From CAWFSE01 sp963697565 (GTDB lineage Bacteria > Actinomycetota > Actinomycetes > CAVWCF01): a DNA stretch of 64,000 nucleotides. Positions 27,980-37,249 of this stretch are shown here, piece by piece. The stretch lies in assembly GCA_963697565.1 (NCBI GenBank), contig CAVOOM010000003.1:302461-366460 (forward strand), given 5' to 3'. The number at the start of each line of letters is the position of its first letter. The first letter of the stretch is position 1. A program made the position numbers and the translations under genes. The notes below the pieces were generated by a model. The model did not search any database. It was not told where the DNA came from and saw only the letters and a program-made list of their open reading frames with translations.

Positions 27980-29241
27980 CCACGCCGGCCCCCGTCTTGG
28001 ACCTCGACCGGATTCTCGCCAACCCGGCGGTGCGCACCCTGGTCTGCTGCGGGTCCGGCGGCGTCGGCAAGACGACGACCGCGGCCGCCCTGGGGCTGCG
28101 GGCCGCCGAGCAGGGCCGCACGGTGTGCGTGCTCACCATCGACCCGGCCCGCCGGCTGGCCCAGTCGATGGGGCTGAGCCAGCTGGACAACACCCCCCGC
28201 CCGGTGCACGGGGTCGACCCGGCGAAGGGGGGCCGGCTCGAGGCGATGATGCTCGACATGAAGCGGACCTTCGACGAGATCGTCGAGGCCCACGCCGACC
28301 CCGAGCGCGCCGCCCAGATCCTGGCCAACCCCTTCTACCAATCGATGTCGTCGTCCTTCGCGGGCACGCAGGAGTACATGGCGATGGAGAAGCTCGGCCA
28401 GCTGCGCGCCCAGGCCGACGCCGACGGCTCCTGGGACCTCATCATCGTGGACACCCCGCCCTCGCGGTCGGCCCTGGACTTCCTCGACGCCCCCCAGCGG
28501 ATGGGCTCGTTCCTCGACGGCCGGCTGATCCGGGTCTTCACCGCGCCGGCCCGGGTGGGGGGCCGCGGCGCGCTGCGCGTGGTCTCGATGGGGCTCGGCG
28601 CCGTCACCAACGTGCTGAGCCGGCTGATCGGCGCGCAGCTGCTCAACGACGTGTCGACCTTCGTCTCCGCGATCGACAGCACCTTCGGCGGCTTCCGCGA
28701 GCGGGCCGAGGTGACGTACGCGCTGCTCAAGGAGCCCGGGACGTCGTTCATCGTGGTCGCGGCGCCGGAGCCCGATGCGCTGCGCGAGGCCTCGTACTTC
28801 GTGGAGCGGCTGGAGGCCGACGCGATGCCGCTGGCCGGGCTCGTGCTCAACCGGGTGCACGGCAGCCCCGCCCTCGAGCTAAGCGCCGAGCGGGCCCTCG
28901 CGGCCGCCGAGGAGCTCGGCGCCGGCGTCGGCCACCAGGGGCGCGGCGAGCACCGGCTCGCGGCCGGGCTGCTGCTGGTCCACGCCGAGCGGATGCAGGT
29001 GATCGAGCGCGAACGGCGGATGGCCCGGCGGTTCAGCGCCGCCCACCCGCACGTCGCGGTCGCCTCGGTGCGGGCGCTGCCGACCGACGTGCACGATCTT
29101 GAGGGGCTGCGCGAGATCGGCGCCGCGCTGGGCGGATCGAAGGACGCGAGCGGCGTAGCGGTCGGGCGAGGGGGCGGTCAGCCGGCCGCGGCGTGGTCGA
29201 GGCGGGCCACCAGGTCGGAGCACGGGTGGCTGCGCTCGTAG
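27976..29241 (+). CDS. ArsA/Get3-like ATPase, second of a pair
   Basis: A 421-residue partner of the preceding gene. The P-loop is VCCGSGGVGKTTTAAALGLR, followed by VLTIDPARRLAQSMGL and LIIVDTPPSRSALDFLDAP. The two ATPases are translationally coupled and probably form a heterodimer, as deduced from Get3-type dimers. The last forty residues, after REIGAALGGS, are low-complexity and antisense to the convergent WhiB gene for 64 bases; the natural C-terminus may be shorter if an indel hides a stop. ATG start overlapping the upstream TGA. Confidence 0.92.
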   Translation: MTTPAPVLDLDRILANPAVRTLVCCGSGGVGKTTTAAALGLRAAEQGRTVCVLTIDPARRLAQSMGLSQLDNTPRPVHGVDPAKGGRLEAMMLDMKRTFDEIVEAHADPERAAQILANPFYQSMSSSFAGTQEYMAMEKLGQLRAQADADGSWDLIIVDTPPSRSALDFLDAPQRMGSFLDGRLIRVFTAPARVGGRGALRVVSMGLGAVTNVLSRLIGAQLLNDVSTFVSAIDSTFGGFRERAEVTYALLKEPGTSFIVVAAPEPDALREASYFVERLEADAMPLAGLVLNRVHGSPALELSAERALAAAEELGAGVGHQGRGEHRLAAGLLLVHAERMQVIERERRMARRFSAAHPHVAVASVRALPTDVHDLEGLREIGAALGGSKDASGVAVGRGGGQPAAAWSRRATRSEHGWLRS

Positions 29242-29507
29242 TCGGCCAGCGCGGTCTGCAGCAGCCCGCGCCAGGAGGTGACGTTGGGGCGCCGGCGCAG
29301 CAGGGCCCGGCGCTCGCGCTCGGTGAGGCCGCCCCACACGCCGAATTCGATGCGATGGTCGAGGGCGTCGGCGAGGCACTCGGTGCGTACCGGGCAGCCC
29401 AGGCACACGGCCTTGGCGCGGTTCTGCGCCGCCCCCTGCACGAAGAGGCTGTCGGGGTCCGCCCCGCGGCAGGCCGCGTCGACGGCCCAATCGTTGACCC
29501 ACACCAT
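29178..29507 (-). CDS. wblA: WhiB-family regulator, WblA/WhiB4-like
   Basis: A 109-residue iron-sulfur transcription factor. The [4Fe-4S] cysteines are Cys13, Cys35, Cys38 and Cys44 (CLGCPVRTEC), followed by the diagnostic turn GVWGG at 56-60 and the basic DNA-binding segment ERERRALLRRRP. Position between the ArsA pair and ponA2 matches wblA of Streptomyces, a pleiotropic developmental regulator, and whiB4 of mycobacteria, a redox regulator. The ATG at 29507 has a -10 box seven bases upstream. Its 3' end overlaps the convergent ATPase gene by 64 bases, so antisense interference is possible. Confidence 0.95.
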   Translation of the reverse strand: MVWVNDWAVDAACRGADPDSLFVQGAAQNRAKAVCLGCPVRTECLADALDHRIEFGVWGGLTERERRALLRRRPNVTSWRGLLQTALADYERSHPCSDLVARLDHAAAG

Positions 29508-29514
29508 GGAACGG

Positions 29515-29520
29515 AACGTA
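29515..29520 (-). promoter_or_regulatory. -10 box for wblA (leaderless)
   Basis: Minus-strand TACGTT ends seven bases before the ATG at 29507. Confidence 0.45.
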
Positions 29521-29649
29521 TGGAATGGGGCGTAACCGGAAACAGGCCCATAAGGCCCATGATCATCTAGTCATTTATGACTATGGACACCACCCGAACG
29601 TGATGCGGGTGTGATCAGTCGGGCGCGAGGTGGATCCGCCGGGGTCACG

Positions 29650-29655
29650 TACCCT
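29650..29655 (+). promoter_or_regulatory. -10 box for ponA2 (leaderless)
   Basis: TACCCT ends six bases before the ATG at 29662. The 154-base divergent gap to wblA is less GC-rich than its surroundings. Confidence 0.55.
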
Positions 29656-29661
29656 GGAGCC

Positions 29662-32091
29662 ATGGCGCGGCCTCGCCCGGCCGGCGGACAGGGCAGCCTG
29701 GGCCGGATTGGGCTCTTCGTCGCGGTGAGCGTCCTCGCGGGCGTGCTCGCCGCGGGCCTCGCGCTGCCCTTCGCCGGCTCGGTCGGGGTGGCCGCCCGCA
29801 GCGCGGTGAGCGACTTCGAGGCGCTGCCCAGCGTGCTGAAGACGCCGCCGCTGCCGCAGCAGTCGCAGATCCTGGCCAGCGACGGCAGCGTGCTCGCGAC
29901 GTTCTTCTCGGAGAACCGCGTCGTCGTCCCGCTCTCCCAGGTGTCGCCCGCGATGCGCCAGGCCACGGTGGCGATCGAGGACTCGCGCTTCTACGAGCAC
30001 CGCGGCTTCGACCTGCGCGGCACCCTGCGCGCGCTGGCGACCAACACCTCCACCGGCGACGTCCAGCAGGGCGGGTCGACGCTGACCCAGCAGTACGTCA
30101 AGAACCTGCTGCTCACCGAGGCCACCACCGACGAGGACCGCGCCGCGGCCCGCGCGCGCACGGTGGCCCGCAAGCTGCAGGAGGTCCGCTACGCGATCGG
30201 GCTGGAGAAGCGCTACAGCAAGGACCAGATCCTCGAGGGCTACCTCAACGTCTCGTACTTCGGCGCCGGGGCGTACGGGGTCGAGGCGGCCGCCCGGCGG
30301 TACTTCTCCACCTCGGCCGCCGACCTCGATCTGGTCCGCTCGGCGACGCTGGCCGGGATCCTGCAGCAGCCCGGGGCCTTCGACCCGCTCCGCAACCCGG
30401 CCCTGTCCCAGGAGCGGCGCGACGTGGTCCTGCGTCGGATGGCCGAGGTCGGCTTCATCGCCCAGGCCGACGCCGACGCCGCGATCGCCGTCCCGATCGA
30501 GGCCACGCTGGCCCCCTCCGCGACGCCGAACGGCTGCTCCACCTCGCCGGCGCCGTTCTTCTGCGACTACGTCGTCAACACCGTGCGCACCGACCCGGTC
30601 TTCGGCGCCACCGCCGACGACCGCGAGGCGCTGCTGAGCCGCGGCGGCCTCACCATCCGCACGACCCTCGACCCGGTGGCCCAGGCCGGGGCGCAGGCCG
30701 CCGTGGAGCGCCGGATCCCCGTCGACGACCCCAGCGGCAAGGCCGCCGCGCTCGCCATGGTCGAACCCGGAACCGGGGCGATCAAGGCGATGGCGCAGAA
30801 CCGCCGCTGGGGCACCGAGGGCACCGGGGCGACCACCTACAACTACGCCGTCGACCGCGAGCTCGGCGGCACCATCGGCATGCAGGCCGGCTCGACGTTC
30901 AAGATCTTCACGCTCGCGGCCGCCCTCGAGAAGGGCTTCTCTCTGCGCGAGCGGATCTCCGCCCCGGCGGTGAAGACGTTCACCGGCTACAAGAACTGCC
31001 AAACCGGGGTCTCCTACCCCCCGTACACCGTGAAGAACTCCACCGGCTCCGGCACCTTCGACATGGCCACCGGCACGGCGCTGTCAGTCAACACCTACTT
31101 CGTCGAGCTGCAGCAGCGCACCGGCCAGTGCCGCCCGGCCGAGATCGCCGAGGCCCTCGGCGTGACCACGGGCAAGGGCACCCCGCTGGAGCGGGTGCCC
31201 TCGTTCACGCTCGGGTCGCAGACCGTGTCGCCGCTGTCGATGGCCGAGGCGTACGCCACGTTCGCCGCGCGCGGGCTGCACTGCGACGCGCGCGCCATCG
31301 TGTCGATCTCCGACCGCGAGGGCAAGCAGCTGCCGGTGCCCGGGGGCTCGTGCAGCCAGGTGCTCGACCGGGCGGTCGCCGACGGCGTGACCAAGCTGCT
31401 CGTCGGGGTCATCGACGGCCCGGTGCGCGGGCGCACCGGCGAGGCGATGTCGCTCGGCCGCCCCGCCGCCGGCAAGACCGGCACCACCAACGGCAACGCC
31501 GCCGTGTGGTTCGTGGGCTTCACCCCCGACCTCGCCACGGCGGTCTGGGTCGGCGACCCGCGGGGCGGCACCCGCTACCCGCTCACCAACGTGGTGATCA
31601 ACGGCACCTACTACAAGAACGTCTTCGGCGGCACCCTGCCCGGTCCGATCTGGAAGGAGGCGATGACCACCGCTCTGGCGTCGCTGCCGCCGTCGGAGTT
31701 CGCCGGGCTCGACCCGCGCCGGATCAAGGGCCTCGACGTCGAGGTGCCGAACCTCTTCGGCGAGTCCCCGGAGGTCGCGTCCAGCCGGCTGTCGGAGCTC
31801 GGGCTCGTTGCGCAACTCGAGCTGTTCCCGGCCGCGTCGGCGGCTCCGGCCGGCACAGTGGCCTACACGTCACCGGGCGGCGGGGCCTTCGTGGCCTCGG
31901 GCGACGTGATCCAGGTGTACATCTCCGATGGCAGCCGGGTCCCGACCCCGACGCCGCTGCCGACCGATCCCGCGACCGCCGTCCCGGCCCCGCTCACCAC
32001 CACGGCTCCGAAGCCGGCACCCGCTCCGGCCCCGGCGGCGCCCGCCCCGAAGCCGACCAAGCCGGGCAACGGCACGCCACCGCCCCGCTGA
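29662..32091 (+). CDS. ponA2: Bifunctional penicillin-binding protein (class A), PonA2 type
   Basis: An 809-residue peptidoglycan glycosyltransferase/transpeptidase. One N-terminal membrane anchor (LFVAVSVLAGVLAAGLALPF) precedes the glycosyltransferase domain with AIEDSRFYEHRGFDLRGTLR and QQGGSTLTQQYVKNLLLTE. The transpeptidase has the SxxK serine in GSTFKIFTLAAAL, SVNTYFVEL and KTGTTNG. A C-terminal PASTA-like domain starts VEVPNLFGESPEVASSRLSE and is followed by a proline/alanine-rich tail. In mycobacteria PonA2 supports survival under stress and non-replicating growth. Divergent from wblA; ATG chosen from promoter and membrane anchor. Confidence 0.97.
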   Translation: MARPRPAGGQGSLGRIGLFVAVSVLAGVLAAGLALPFAGSVGVAARSAVSDFEALPSVLKTPPLPQQSQILASDGSVLATFFSENRVVVPLSQVSPAMRQATVAIEDSRFYEHRGFDLRGTLRALATNTSTGDVQQGGSTLTQQYVKNLLLTEATTDEDRAAARARTVARKLQEVRYAIGLEKRYSKDQILEGYLNVSYFGAGAYGVEAAARRYFSTSAADLDLVRSATLAGILQQPGAFDPLRNPALSQERRDVVLRRMAEVGFIAQADADAAIAVPIEATLAPSATPNGCSTSPAPFFCDYVVNTVRTDPVFGATADDREALLSRGGLTIRTTLDPVAQAGAQAAVERRIPVDDPSGKAAALAMVEPGTGAIKAMAQNRRWGTEGTGATTYNYAVDRELGGTIGMQAGSTFKIFTLAAALEKGFSLRERISAPAVKTFTGYKNCQTGVSYPPYTVKNSTGSGTFDMATGTALSVNTYFVELQQRTGQCRPAEIAEALGVTTGKGTPLERVPSFTLGSQTVSPLSMAEAYATFAARGLHCDARAIVSISDREGKQLPVPGGSCSQVLDRAVADGVTKLLVGVIDGPVRGRTGEAMSLGRPAAGKTGTTNGNAAVWFVGFTPDLATAVWVGDPRGGTRYPLTNVVINGTYYKNVFGGTLPGPIWKEAMTTALASLPPSEFAGLDPRRIKGLDVEVPNLFGESPEVASSRLSELGLVAQLELFPAASAAPAGTVAYTSPGGGAFVASGDVIQVYISDGSRVPTPTPLPTDPATAVPAPLTTTAPKPAPAPAPAAPAPKPTKPGNGTPPPR

Positions 32092-32109
32092 CCCGCGCCC
32101 CCGGCGCTT

Positions 32110-32577
32110 CTAGCCGAGGCCGAGTGCCTGCTTGACCGCCGCGGCCACCGCCGAGCCATCGGCGCGGCCGGCCACCTGCGGCTGCAGCGCCTTCATCACC
32201 GCACCCATCGCCCGGCCGCCCTCGAGCCCGGCAGCGCGCGCGTCAGCGACGGCGGCCTGGACCAGGCCGTCGAGGGCCTCGGCGTCGAGCTGCGCCGGCA
32301 GATAGCGGGCGATCACGGTCTCCTCCGCGCGCTCGCGCTCCGCCAGCTCAGGGCGGTCGGCCGCGTCGTAGGCCTCGGCGGCCTCCCGGCGGCGCTTGGC
32401 CTCGCGGCTGAGGACCCCGACCACGTCGTCGTCGGTGAGCACCCGGACCGACTTGCCGGCGACCTCCTCGTTGGTGATCGCGGTCAGCGCCATCCGCAGC
32501 GTCGCGGTCACCAGCTCGTCGCGGGCCTTCATGGCCGTGGTCAGGTCGTCGTGCAGGCGGTCCTTGAGGCTGCTCAT
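32110..32577 (-). CDS. GatB/YqeY-domain protein
   Basis: A 155-residue protein similar to YqeY and to the C-terminal tRNA-binding part of GatB: MSSLKDRLHDDLTTAMKARD at the start, RYLPAQLDAEALDGLVQAAV in the middle and GRAMGAVMKALQPQVAGRAD near the end. All three are family landmarks. It may bind tRNA or amidotransferase components, but no function is established for the free-standing form. A -10 box (GACACT on the minus strand, 32584-32589) lies six bases before the ATG. It converges on ponA2. Confidence 0.92.
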   Translation of the reverse strand: MSSLKDRLHDDLTTAMKARDELVTATLRMALTAITNEEVAGKSVRVLTDDDVVGVLSREAKRRREAAEAYDAADRPELAERERAEETVIARYLPAQLDAEALDGLVQAAVADARAAGLEGGRAMGAVMKALQPQVAGRADGSAVAAAVKQALGLG

Positions 32578-32737
32578 GGGCCCAGTGTCCCGCATCGGGT
32601 CTGCCTCAAGCAGCGGGCGGGGGGCGGGTCCCGCCGGGGCTGGGGTGGCTTGTTCGCCGCCGGAGGGGCGCGTCCCCCGAGCCGGGGTAGGCCGCCGCGG
32701 CGGGGCCGGGCCCCGCCGGCGCAGCCGGCAGATGGGG

Positions 32738-32743
32738 GACACT
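32738..32743 (+). promoter_or_regulatory. -10 box for the metallophosphoesterase gene (leaderless)
   Basis: GACACT ends six bases before the ATG at 32750. The same hexamer serves the divergent yqeY gene at 32584-32589. Confidence 0.45.
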
Positions 32744-32749
32744 GGGCCG

Positions 32750-33686
32750 ATGCCGTCGCCGTCCTCCGCCACGCTGCGCGCCGCCGCAGCCATCGGCGTG
32801 CTCGGCGCCGCGTGTGTCGCGTACGGCGCGGGGTACGAGGTCCGCTCGTACCGGCTGCGGCGCGTCGAGGTGCCCGGCGCCCTGCCGGCGGGGGCCGATC
32901 CGCTGCGCATCCTGCACCTGTCCGACCTGCACCTGCTGCCCGGCCAGCGGGCCAAGCGCGACTGGGTGCGCGCGCTGGCCGCGCTGGAGCCCGACCTGGT
33001 CGTCGACACCGGCGACAACCTCGCCCACCCGGACGCGGTCCCGTACGTCCTGGACGCGCTCGGTCCGCTGCTGGAGCGGCCAGGGCTCTTCGTGCTCGGC
33101 TCGAACGACTACTTCGGCCCGAGCGCCAAGAACCCGGCCCGCTACCTGATCCCCGGCGACCAGCGCCGGGTGCACGGCCCGGACCTGCCCTGGAAGGACC
33201 TGGTCGCCGGCCTGGAGGCGGAGGGCTGGGCCGACCTGGGCAACCAGCGCGCCGCCCTGGAGGTCAGAGGCCTGCGCATCGAGGCCCGCGGCGTCGATGA
33301 CCCGCACATCAACCGCGATGTGTACGCCGACGTGGCCGGACCGGCCGACCCGGTCGACGGCCGCGTCCCAGACCTCGTGCTCGGCGTGACCCACGCCCCG
33401 TACCACCGGGTGACCGACGCCATGGCCGCCGATGGCTGCTCGCTCGTCCTCGCCGGCCACACCCATGGCGGCCAACTGTGCGTGCCCGGCTGGGGCGCGC
33501 TGGTCACCAACTGCGACCTCGCGCCGCGGCCGGGCCAAGGGTCTGTCGCCGCACGCGTTCGACCTCGAGGGCTCGGTGGCGACCTGGCTGCATGTGTCGG
33601 CGGGGCTGGGCACGTCGCCCTACGCGCCCATCCGGTTCGCCTGCCCGCCGGAGGCCACGCTGCTCACCCTGCTGCCCCGCTACTGA
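32750..33686 (+). CDS. Membrane-anchored metallophosphoesterase; frame break near 33530
   Basis: A calcineurin-like phosphoesterase of about 311 residues behind one N-terminal hydrophobic segment (AAAAIGVLGAACVAYGAGY). Metal-site motifs are ILHLSDLHLLPGQ, VDTGDNLAHPD, LGSNDYFGP, GVTHAPYH and LAGHTHGGQL. A C inserted near 33530 shifts the frame; without it the text continues RRAKGLSPHAFDLEGSVATW to the end LLTLLPRY. A homologue follows ponA2 in mycobacteria. Likely substrates are cyclic nucleotides or lipid phosphates, but nothing here decides this. ATG selected from the promoter position. Confidence 0.9.
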
Positions 33687-33755
33687 TCCAGCCGCGAGCC
33701 ACCCGGCGGCGGTTTGGGGCGGGTCGACGCGCTCGGCTACAGTCAGGGCCTGCTT

Positions 33756-33815
<60 letters not shown>

Positions 33816-33832
<17 letters not shown>

Positions 33833-33872
33833 CACGCAGGGGGCTGGCCCGCCAGGGTCGGCCCCCTGCCGC
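33816..33872 (+). repeat. 57-bp direct repeat, copy 1 (tRNA-Pro 3' end plus terminator)
   Basis: Runs from inside the T-arm of tRNA-Pro through the downstream hairpin. A copy lies 101 bases further on at 33917-33973 with one mismatch in 57 positions (C in copy 1, A in copy 2 at the fifth base after the discriminator region). Confidence 0.9.
33836..33869 (+). terminator. tRNA-Pro terminator hairpin (duplicated at 33937-33970)
   Basis: Nine-base arms GCAGGGGGC (33836-33844) and GCCCCCTGC (33861-33869) close a sixteen-base loop. The second repeat copy carries an identical hairpin. Confidence 0.75.
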
Positions 33873-33916
33873 TTGTCGGGCGCTCGGATTTGGGAGGAGG
33901 CCCGAAGGGCCGACGG

Positions 33917-33973
33917 TCCCGCCACCCCGACCACAAGCAGGGGGCTGGCCCGCCAGGGTCGGCCCCCTGCCGC
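33917..33973 (+). repeat. 57-bp direct repeat, copy 2
   Basis: Second copy of the tRNA-Pro 3' end and hairpin, without the rest of the tRNA. Only about 44 bases separate the two copies, and no integrase or phage gene is nearby. Confidence 0.9.
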
Positions 33974-34014
33974 ATGCCTGCGCCGGCCCCCGCGTACTGG
34001 AAGGCTGTGCCCCG

Positions 34015-35643
34015 ATGGAGACCGTGGTCGACTTCCTGGCCGAGCAGCCGCTGCTGCTGCTCTTTGTCGTTGCCGCCGTCGGCATGCTCATCGGGTCGAT
34101 CCGGATCGGCTCGTTCTCCCTCGGCGTGGCCGGCGTGCTGTTCGCCGGGATCGCGGCGGGGGCTCTCGACCCGCAGCTGAAGCTGCCGAGCCTGATCGTC
34201 GAGCTCGGGCTGGCGGTCTTCGTCTACAGCCTCGGGCTGTCGGCTGGCCCCGAGTTCGCGGCCAGCCTGCGTGGCGGCGGCGCCCGCCGCTCGCTGCTCG
34301 GCGCCGTGGTCATCGCAGTCGGGGCGCTGGCGGTGACCGGGGCCGCGTTGGCGCTCTCGCTGACCGCCGGCACCGGGGCCGGCCTGTTCACCGGCGTGCT
34401 GACCAACACGCCGGCGCTCGCCGGCGTCGTCGAGTCGATGGGGGTCGATCCGTCCCGCGGCGACCCCGCCGAGCCGGTCGTCGCCTTCTCGCTGGCCTAC
34501 CCGGGCAGCGTGATCGCGGCCATCCTCGCCATCACGCTGCTGCGCCGGCTCGCCGCCTCGTACCCCGACGCCCTCGCCGTCGTCGAGGTCGACGACGAGG
34601 CGCAGCGGATCATCAACCGGGTGGTGCTCGTCGACCACGCCATGACCGTGGCGGACATCGACAAGGCGTCGCGTCGGGCGGTCGTCGTGGCCCGCATCCA
34701 GCATGGCGAGCAGCAGCACGTCGCCGACCGCGGGGAGTCGCTGGCCCCAGGCGACCAGGTCGGCCTGGTGGGGCCGGCGCACGCCGTCGAGGCCGTGATC
34801 CCGGTGATCGGCGAGCTCACCAGCAGCCGGCTGACCCGGGACCGGTCGTTCCTCGACTTCCGGCGGGTCTTCGTCTCCGACCGGGCGCTGGTGGGACGGA
34901 CGATCGGCGAGCTCGCCTTGCCCGAGACGTACGGCGCCCTGGTGACGCGGGTGCGTCGCGGAGACGTCGACCTCGTCGCCCGCCCGTCGCTGCGCCTCGA
35001 GCTCGGCGACCGGGTGCGGGTGGTGGCCCCGCCCGCCCGGATGAAGGAGCTCACCGCGCTGTTCGGCGACTCCTACCGCGCCCTCGGCGAGGTCGACGTG
35101 GCGACCTTCTCGATCGGCCTGGCCCTGGGGCTGCTGCTGGGGGTCGTGCCCTTCCCGCTCCCCGGCGGCGGCTCGGTGTCCCTCGGCTTCGCCGGCGGCC
35201 CGCTCGTGGTCGGGCTGCTGCTCGGGATCGCGCGCCGCACCGGCCCGTTCGTCTGGACGCTGCCCTACACCGCGGGGGTCACCCTGCGGCAGTTCGGCCT
35301 GGTGCTCTTCTTCGCCGGGATCGGCACCCGGGCCGGCGAGCAGTTCGCGGCCACCGTGGCCACGCCGGAGGGGATCGAGCTGATCGCCGTCGGCTTCGCG
35401 CTCTCGGCGGTGCTGGCGCTACTCACGCTGGCCGTGGCGCTGCGGGTGCTGCGGATGCCGTTCTGGGCCGCGGCCGGGCTGCTCGCCGGCACCTTCACCC
35501 AGCCGGCGGTGCTCGCGTTCTCCACCGGGCAGAGCGGGTCCGAGCAGCCCGAGCAGTCGTACGCGGCCGTGGCGCCGATGGCGATCCTGCTCAAGATCCT
35601 GCTGGCCCAGGTCGTCCTGCTGGCGCTCGCCGCCTGGACGTAG
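34015..35643 (+). CDS. AspT/YidE-type membrane transporter with two RCK_C domains
   Basis: A 542-residue transporter of the aspartate:alanine-exchanger superfamily. Two membrane halves, each with five to six helices (34.0-34.6 kb and 35.1-35.6 kb), flank a soluble centre with two TrkA-C-type regulatory domains (for example RAVVVARIQHGEQQHVADRG and RTIGELALPETYGALVTRVR). The internal duplication shows in the repeated patterns VFVYSLGLSAGPEF and LFFAGIGTRAGEQF. The substrate is unknown; relatives exchange amino acids or dicarboxylates. ATG start with no strong ribosome site. It is the only gene here I do not expect in the conserved mycobacterial order, and it follows the tRNA-Pro repeat. Confidence 0.9.
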   Translation: METVVDFLAEQPLLLLFVVAAVGMLIGSIRIGSFSLGVAGVLFAGIAAGALDPQLKLPSLIVELGLAVFVYSLGLSAGPEFAASLRGGGARRSLLGAVVIAVGALAVTGAALALSLTAGTGAGLFTGVLTNTPALAGVVESMGVDPSRGDPAEPVVAFSLAYPGSVIAAILAITLLRRLAASYPDALAVVEVDDEAQRIINRVVLVDHAMTVADIDKASRRAVVVARIQHGEQQHVADRGESLAPGDQVGLVGPAHAVEAVIPVIGELTSSRLTRDRSFLDFRRVFVSDRALVGRTIGELALPETYGALVTRVRRGDVDLVARPSLRLELGDRVRVVAPPARMKELTALFGDSYRALGEVDVATFSIGLALGLLLGVVPFPLPGGGSVSLGFAGGPLVVGLLLGIARRTGPFVWTLPYTAGVTLRQFGLVLFFAGIGTRAGEQFAATVATPEGIELIAVGFALSAVLALLTLAVALRVLRMPFWAAAGLLAGTFTQPAVLAFSTGQSGSEQPEQSYAAVAPMAILLKILLAQVVLLALAAWT

Positions 35644-35678
35644 CGGCCCCCTCCCTGGGGAGGGGCTCGGGCGGGCGG

Positions 35679-36737
35679 CTACAGCGAGGCGGCGACCAGC
35701 TCGGCGATCTGGATGGTGTTGAGGGCGGCGCCCTTGCGCAGGTTGTCGTTGCTCACGAACAGCGCGAGCCCGCGGCCCTCCGGCACGCCCGGGTCCTGGC
35801 GGATCCGGCCGACGTACGAGGGATCGCGGCCGGCGGCCTGCAGCGGCGTCGGCACCTCGGACAGCTCGACGCCAGCCGCGCCGCGCAGCAGCTCGGTCGC
35901 GCGCTCGACGGACAGCGGCCGCTCGAACTCGGCGTTGATCGACAGCGAGTGGCCGGTGAAGACCGGCACCCGCACGCAGGTGCCGGAGACCGCGAGGTCG
36001 GGGATGCCGAGGATCTTGCGGCTCTCGTTGCGGAGCTTCTGCTCCTCGTCGGTCTCGTACGACCCGTCGTCGACGATCGAGCCGGCCAGCGGGACCACGT
36101 CGAAGGCGATCGGCCGCACGTACTTGCGCGGCTCGGGCAGGCTGATGCCGTGGCCGTCGTGGACGAGCGCGGCCACGTCCTGAGCGAGGCCGGCGCGCAG
36201 CTGCGACTCGAGCTCCTCGACGCCGGCCAGGCCGCTGCCCGACACCGCCTGGTAGCTGCTCACCACCAGGCGGCGCAGGCCGGCCTCGGCGTGCAGCGGC
36301 ATCAGCACCGGCATCGCCGCCATCGTCGTGCAGTTGGGGTTGGCGATGATCCCCTTGGGCCGGCGGGCGGCGTCCTGCGGGTTGACCTCGCTGACGACCA
36401 GCGGCACCTCGGGGTCCATCCGCCAGGCGCTGGAGTTGTCGACGACGACGGCACCCGCCGCCGCGAACGCCGGGGCCAGCGCCTTCGAGGTGGCGCCGCC
36501 CGCGGAGAACAGGGCGATGTCGATGCCCGCGAGGTCGGCGGCGGTGGCGTCCTCGACGAGCACGTCCTCGCCCCGCCAGGGCAGGGTGCTGCCGGCCGAG
36601 CGGGCCGAGGCGAGGTAGCGCACGCGCGCCAGCGGGAAGTCGCGCTCATCCAGCAGCCGGCGCATCACCGCGCCCACCTGGCCGGTGGCGCCGACGACCG
36701 CGACGGTCAAGCCGCCCCGATCTGACCCCACGCTCAT
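35679..36737 (-). CDS. asd: Aspartate-semialdehyde dehydrogenase
   Basis: NADPH-dependent enzyme of 352 residues making aspartate semialdehyde for lysine, diaminopimelate, methionine and threonine. The nucleotide loop is VAVVGATGQVGAVMRRLL, the catalytic cysteine is in ANPNCTTMAAMPVLMPLH, and the acid/base histidine is in VPVFTGHSLSINAEF. The ATG start overlaps the lysC stop (ATGA), forming the usual lysC-asd operon. It ends 36 bases before the stop of the convergent transporter. Confidence 0.96.
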   Translation of the reverse strand: MSVGSDRGGLTVAVVGATGQVGAVMRRLLDERDFPLARVRYLASARSAGSTLPWRGEDVLVEDATAADLAGIDIALFSAGGATSKALAPAFAAAGAVVVDNSSAWRMDPEVPLVVSEVNPQDAARRPKGIIANPNCTTMAAMPVLMPLHAEAGLRRLVVSSYQAVSGSGLAGVEELESQLRAGLAQDVAALVHDGHGISLPEPRKYVRPIAFDVVPLAGSIVDDGSYETDEEQKLRNESRKILGIPDLAVSGTCVRVPVFTGHSLSINAEFERPLSVERATELLRGAAGVELSEVPTPLQAAGRDPSYVGRIRQDPGVPEGRGLALFVSNDNLRKGAALNTIQIAELVAASL

Positions 36738-37249
36738 CGGCCGGTCCCGCCGTAGACCACGGCGCCCTCCTCGGCGTCCAGGCCGAACGCGGTGTGGACC
36801 GCCCGCACCGCGGCGTCGACGGCGTCGGCCCGGCAGACGACCGAGATCCGGATCTCCGACGTCGAGATCAGCTCGACGTTGACGCCGGCCGCGGCGAGCG
36901 CCTCGAAGAACGACGCCGAGACCCCCGGGTGCGACCGCATGCCCGCGCCGACCAGCGAGACCTTGCCGATCTGGTCGTCGTACTGCAGCGACTCGAAGCC
37001 GATGGCGGCGCGGTTCTTCTCCAACGCCGCGAGCGCCTTCTGCCCCTCGGCCTTGGGCAGGGTGAACGAGATGTCGGTGCGGCCGGCCGCCCCCGACACG
37101 TTCTGCACGATCATGTCGATGTTGACCTCGGCCTCGGCGATGGTGCGGAAGATGATCGCCGCCTCGCCCGGCTCGTCGGGGACGGCGACGATGGTGATCT
37201 TCGCCTCCGAGCGGTCGTGCGCCACGCCCGAGATGATCGCCTGCTCCAT
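36734..37249 (-). other. Predicted internal start: aspartokinase beta subunit
   Basis: An in-frame ATG at 37249 begins MEQAIISGVAHDRSEAKITI and is preceded by GAGGGA at proper spacing. In Corynebacterium and mycobacteria aspartokinase is an alpha2beta2 enzyme whose beta chain is made from an in-frame internal start at the corresponding place; the 171-residue product here has the expected size and contains both ACT domains. Confidence 0.7.

Noticed and set aside
26935..29241. Arsenic resistance operon
   Set aside because: The ATPases lack the ArsA cysteine arrangement and there is no arsB, arsC or arsR; they match the conserved WhiB4-linked pair.
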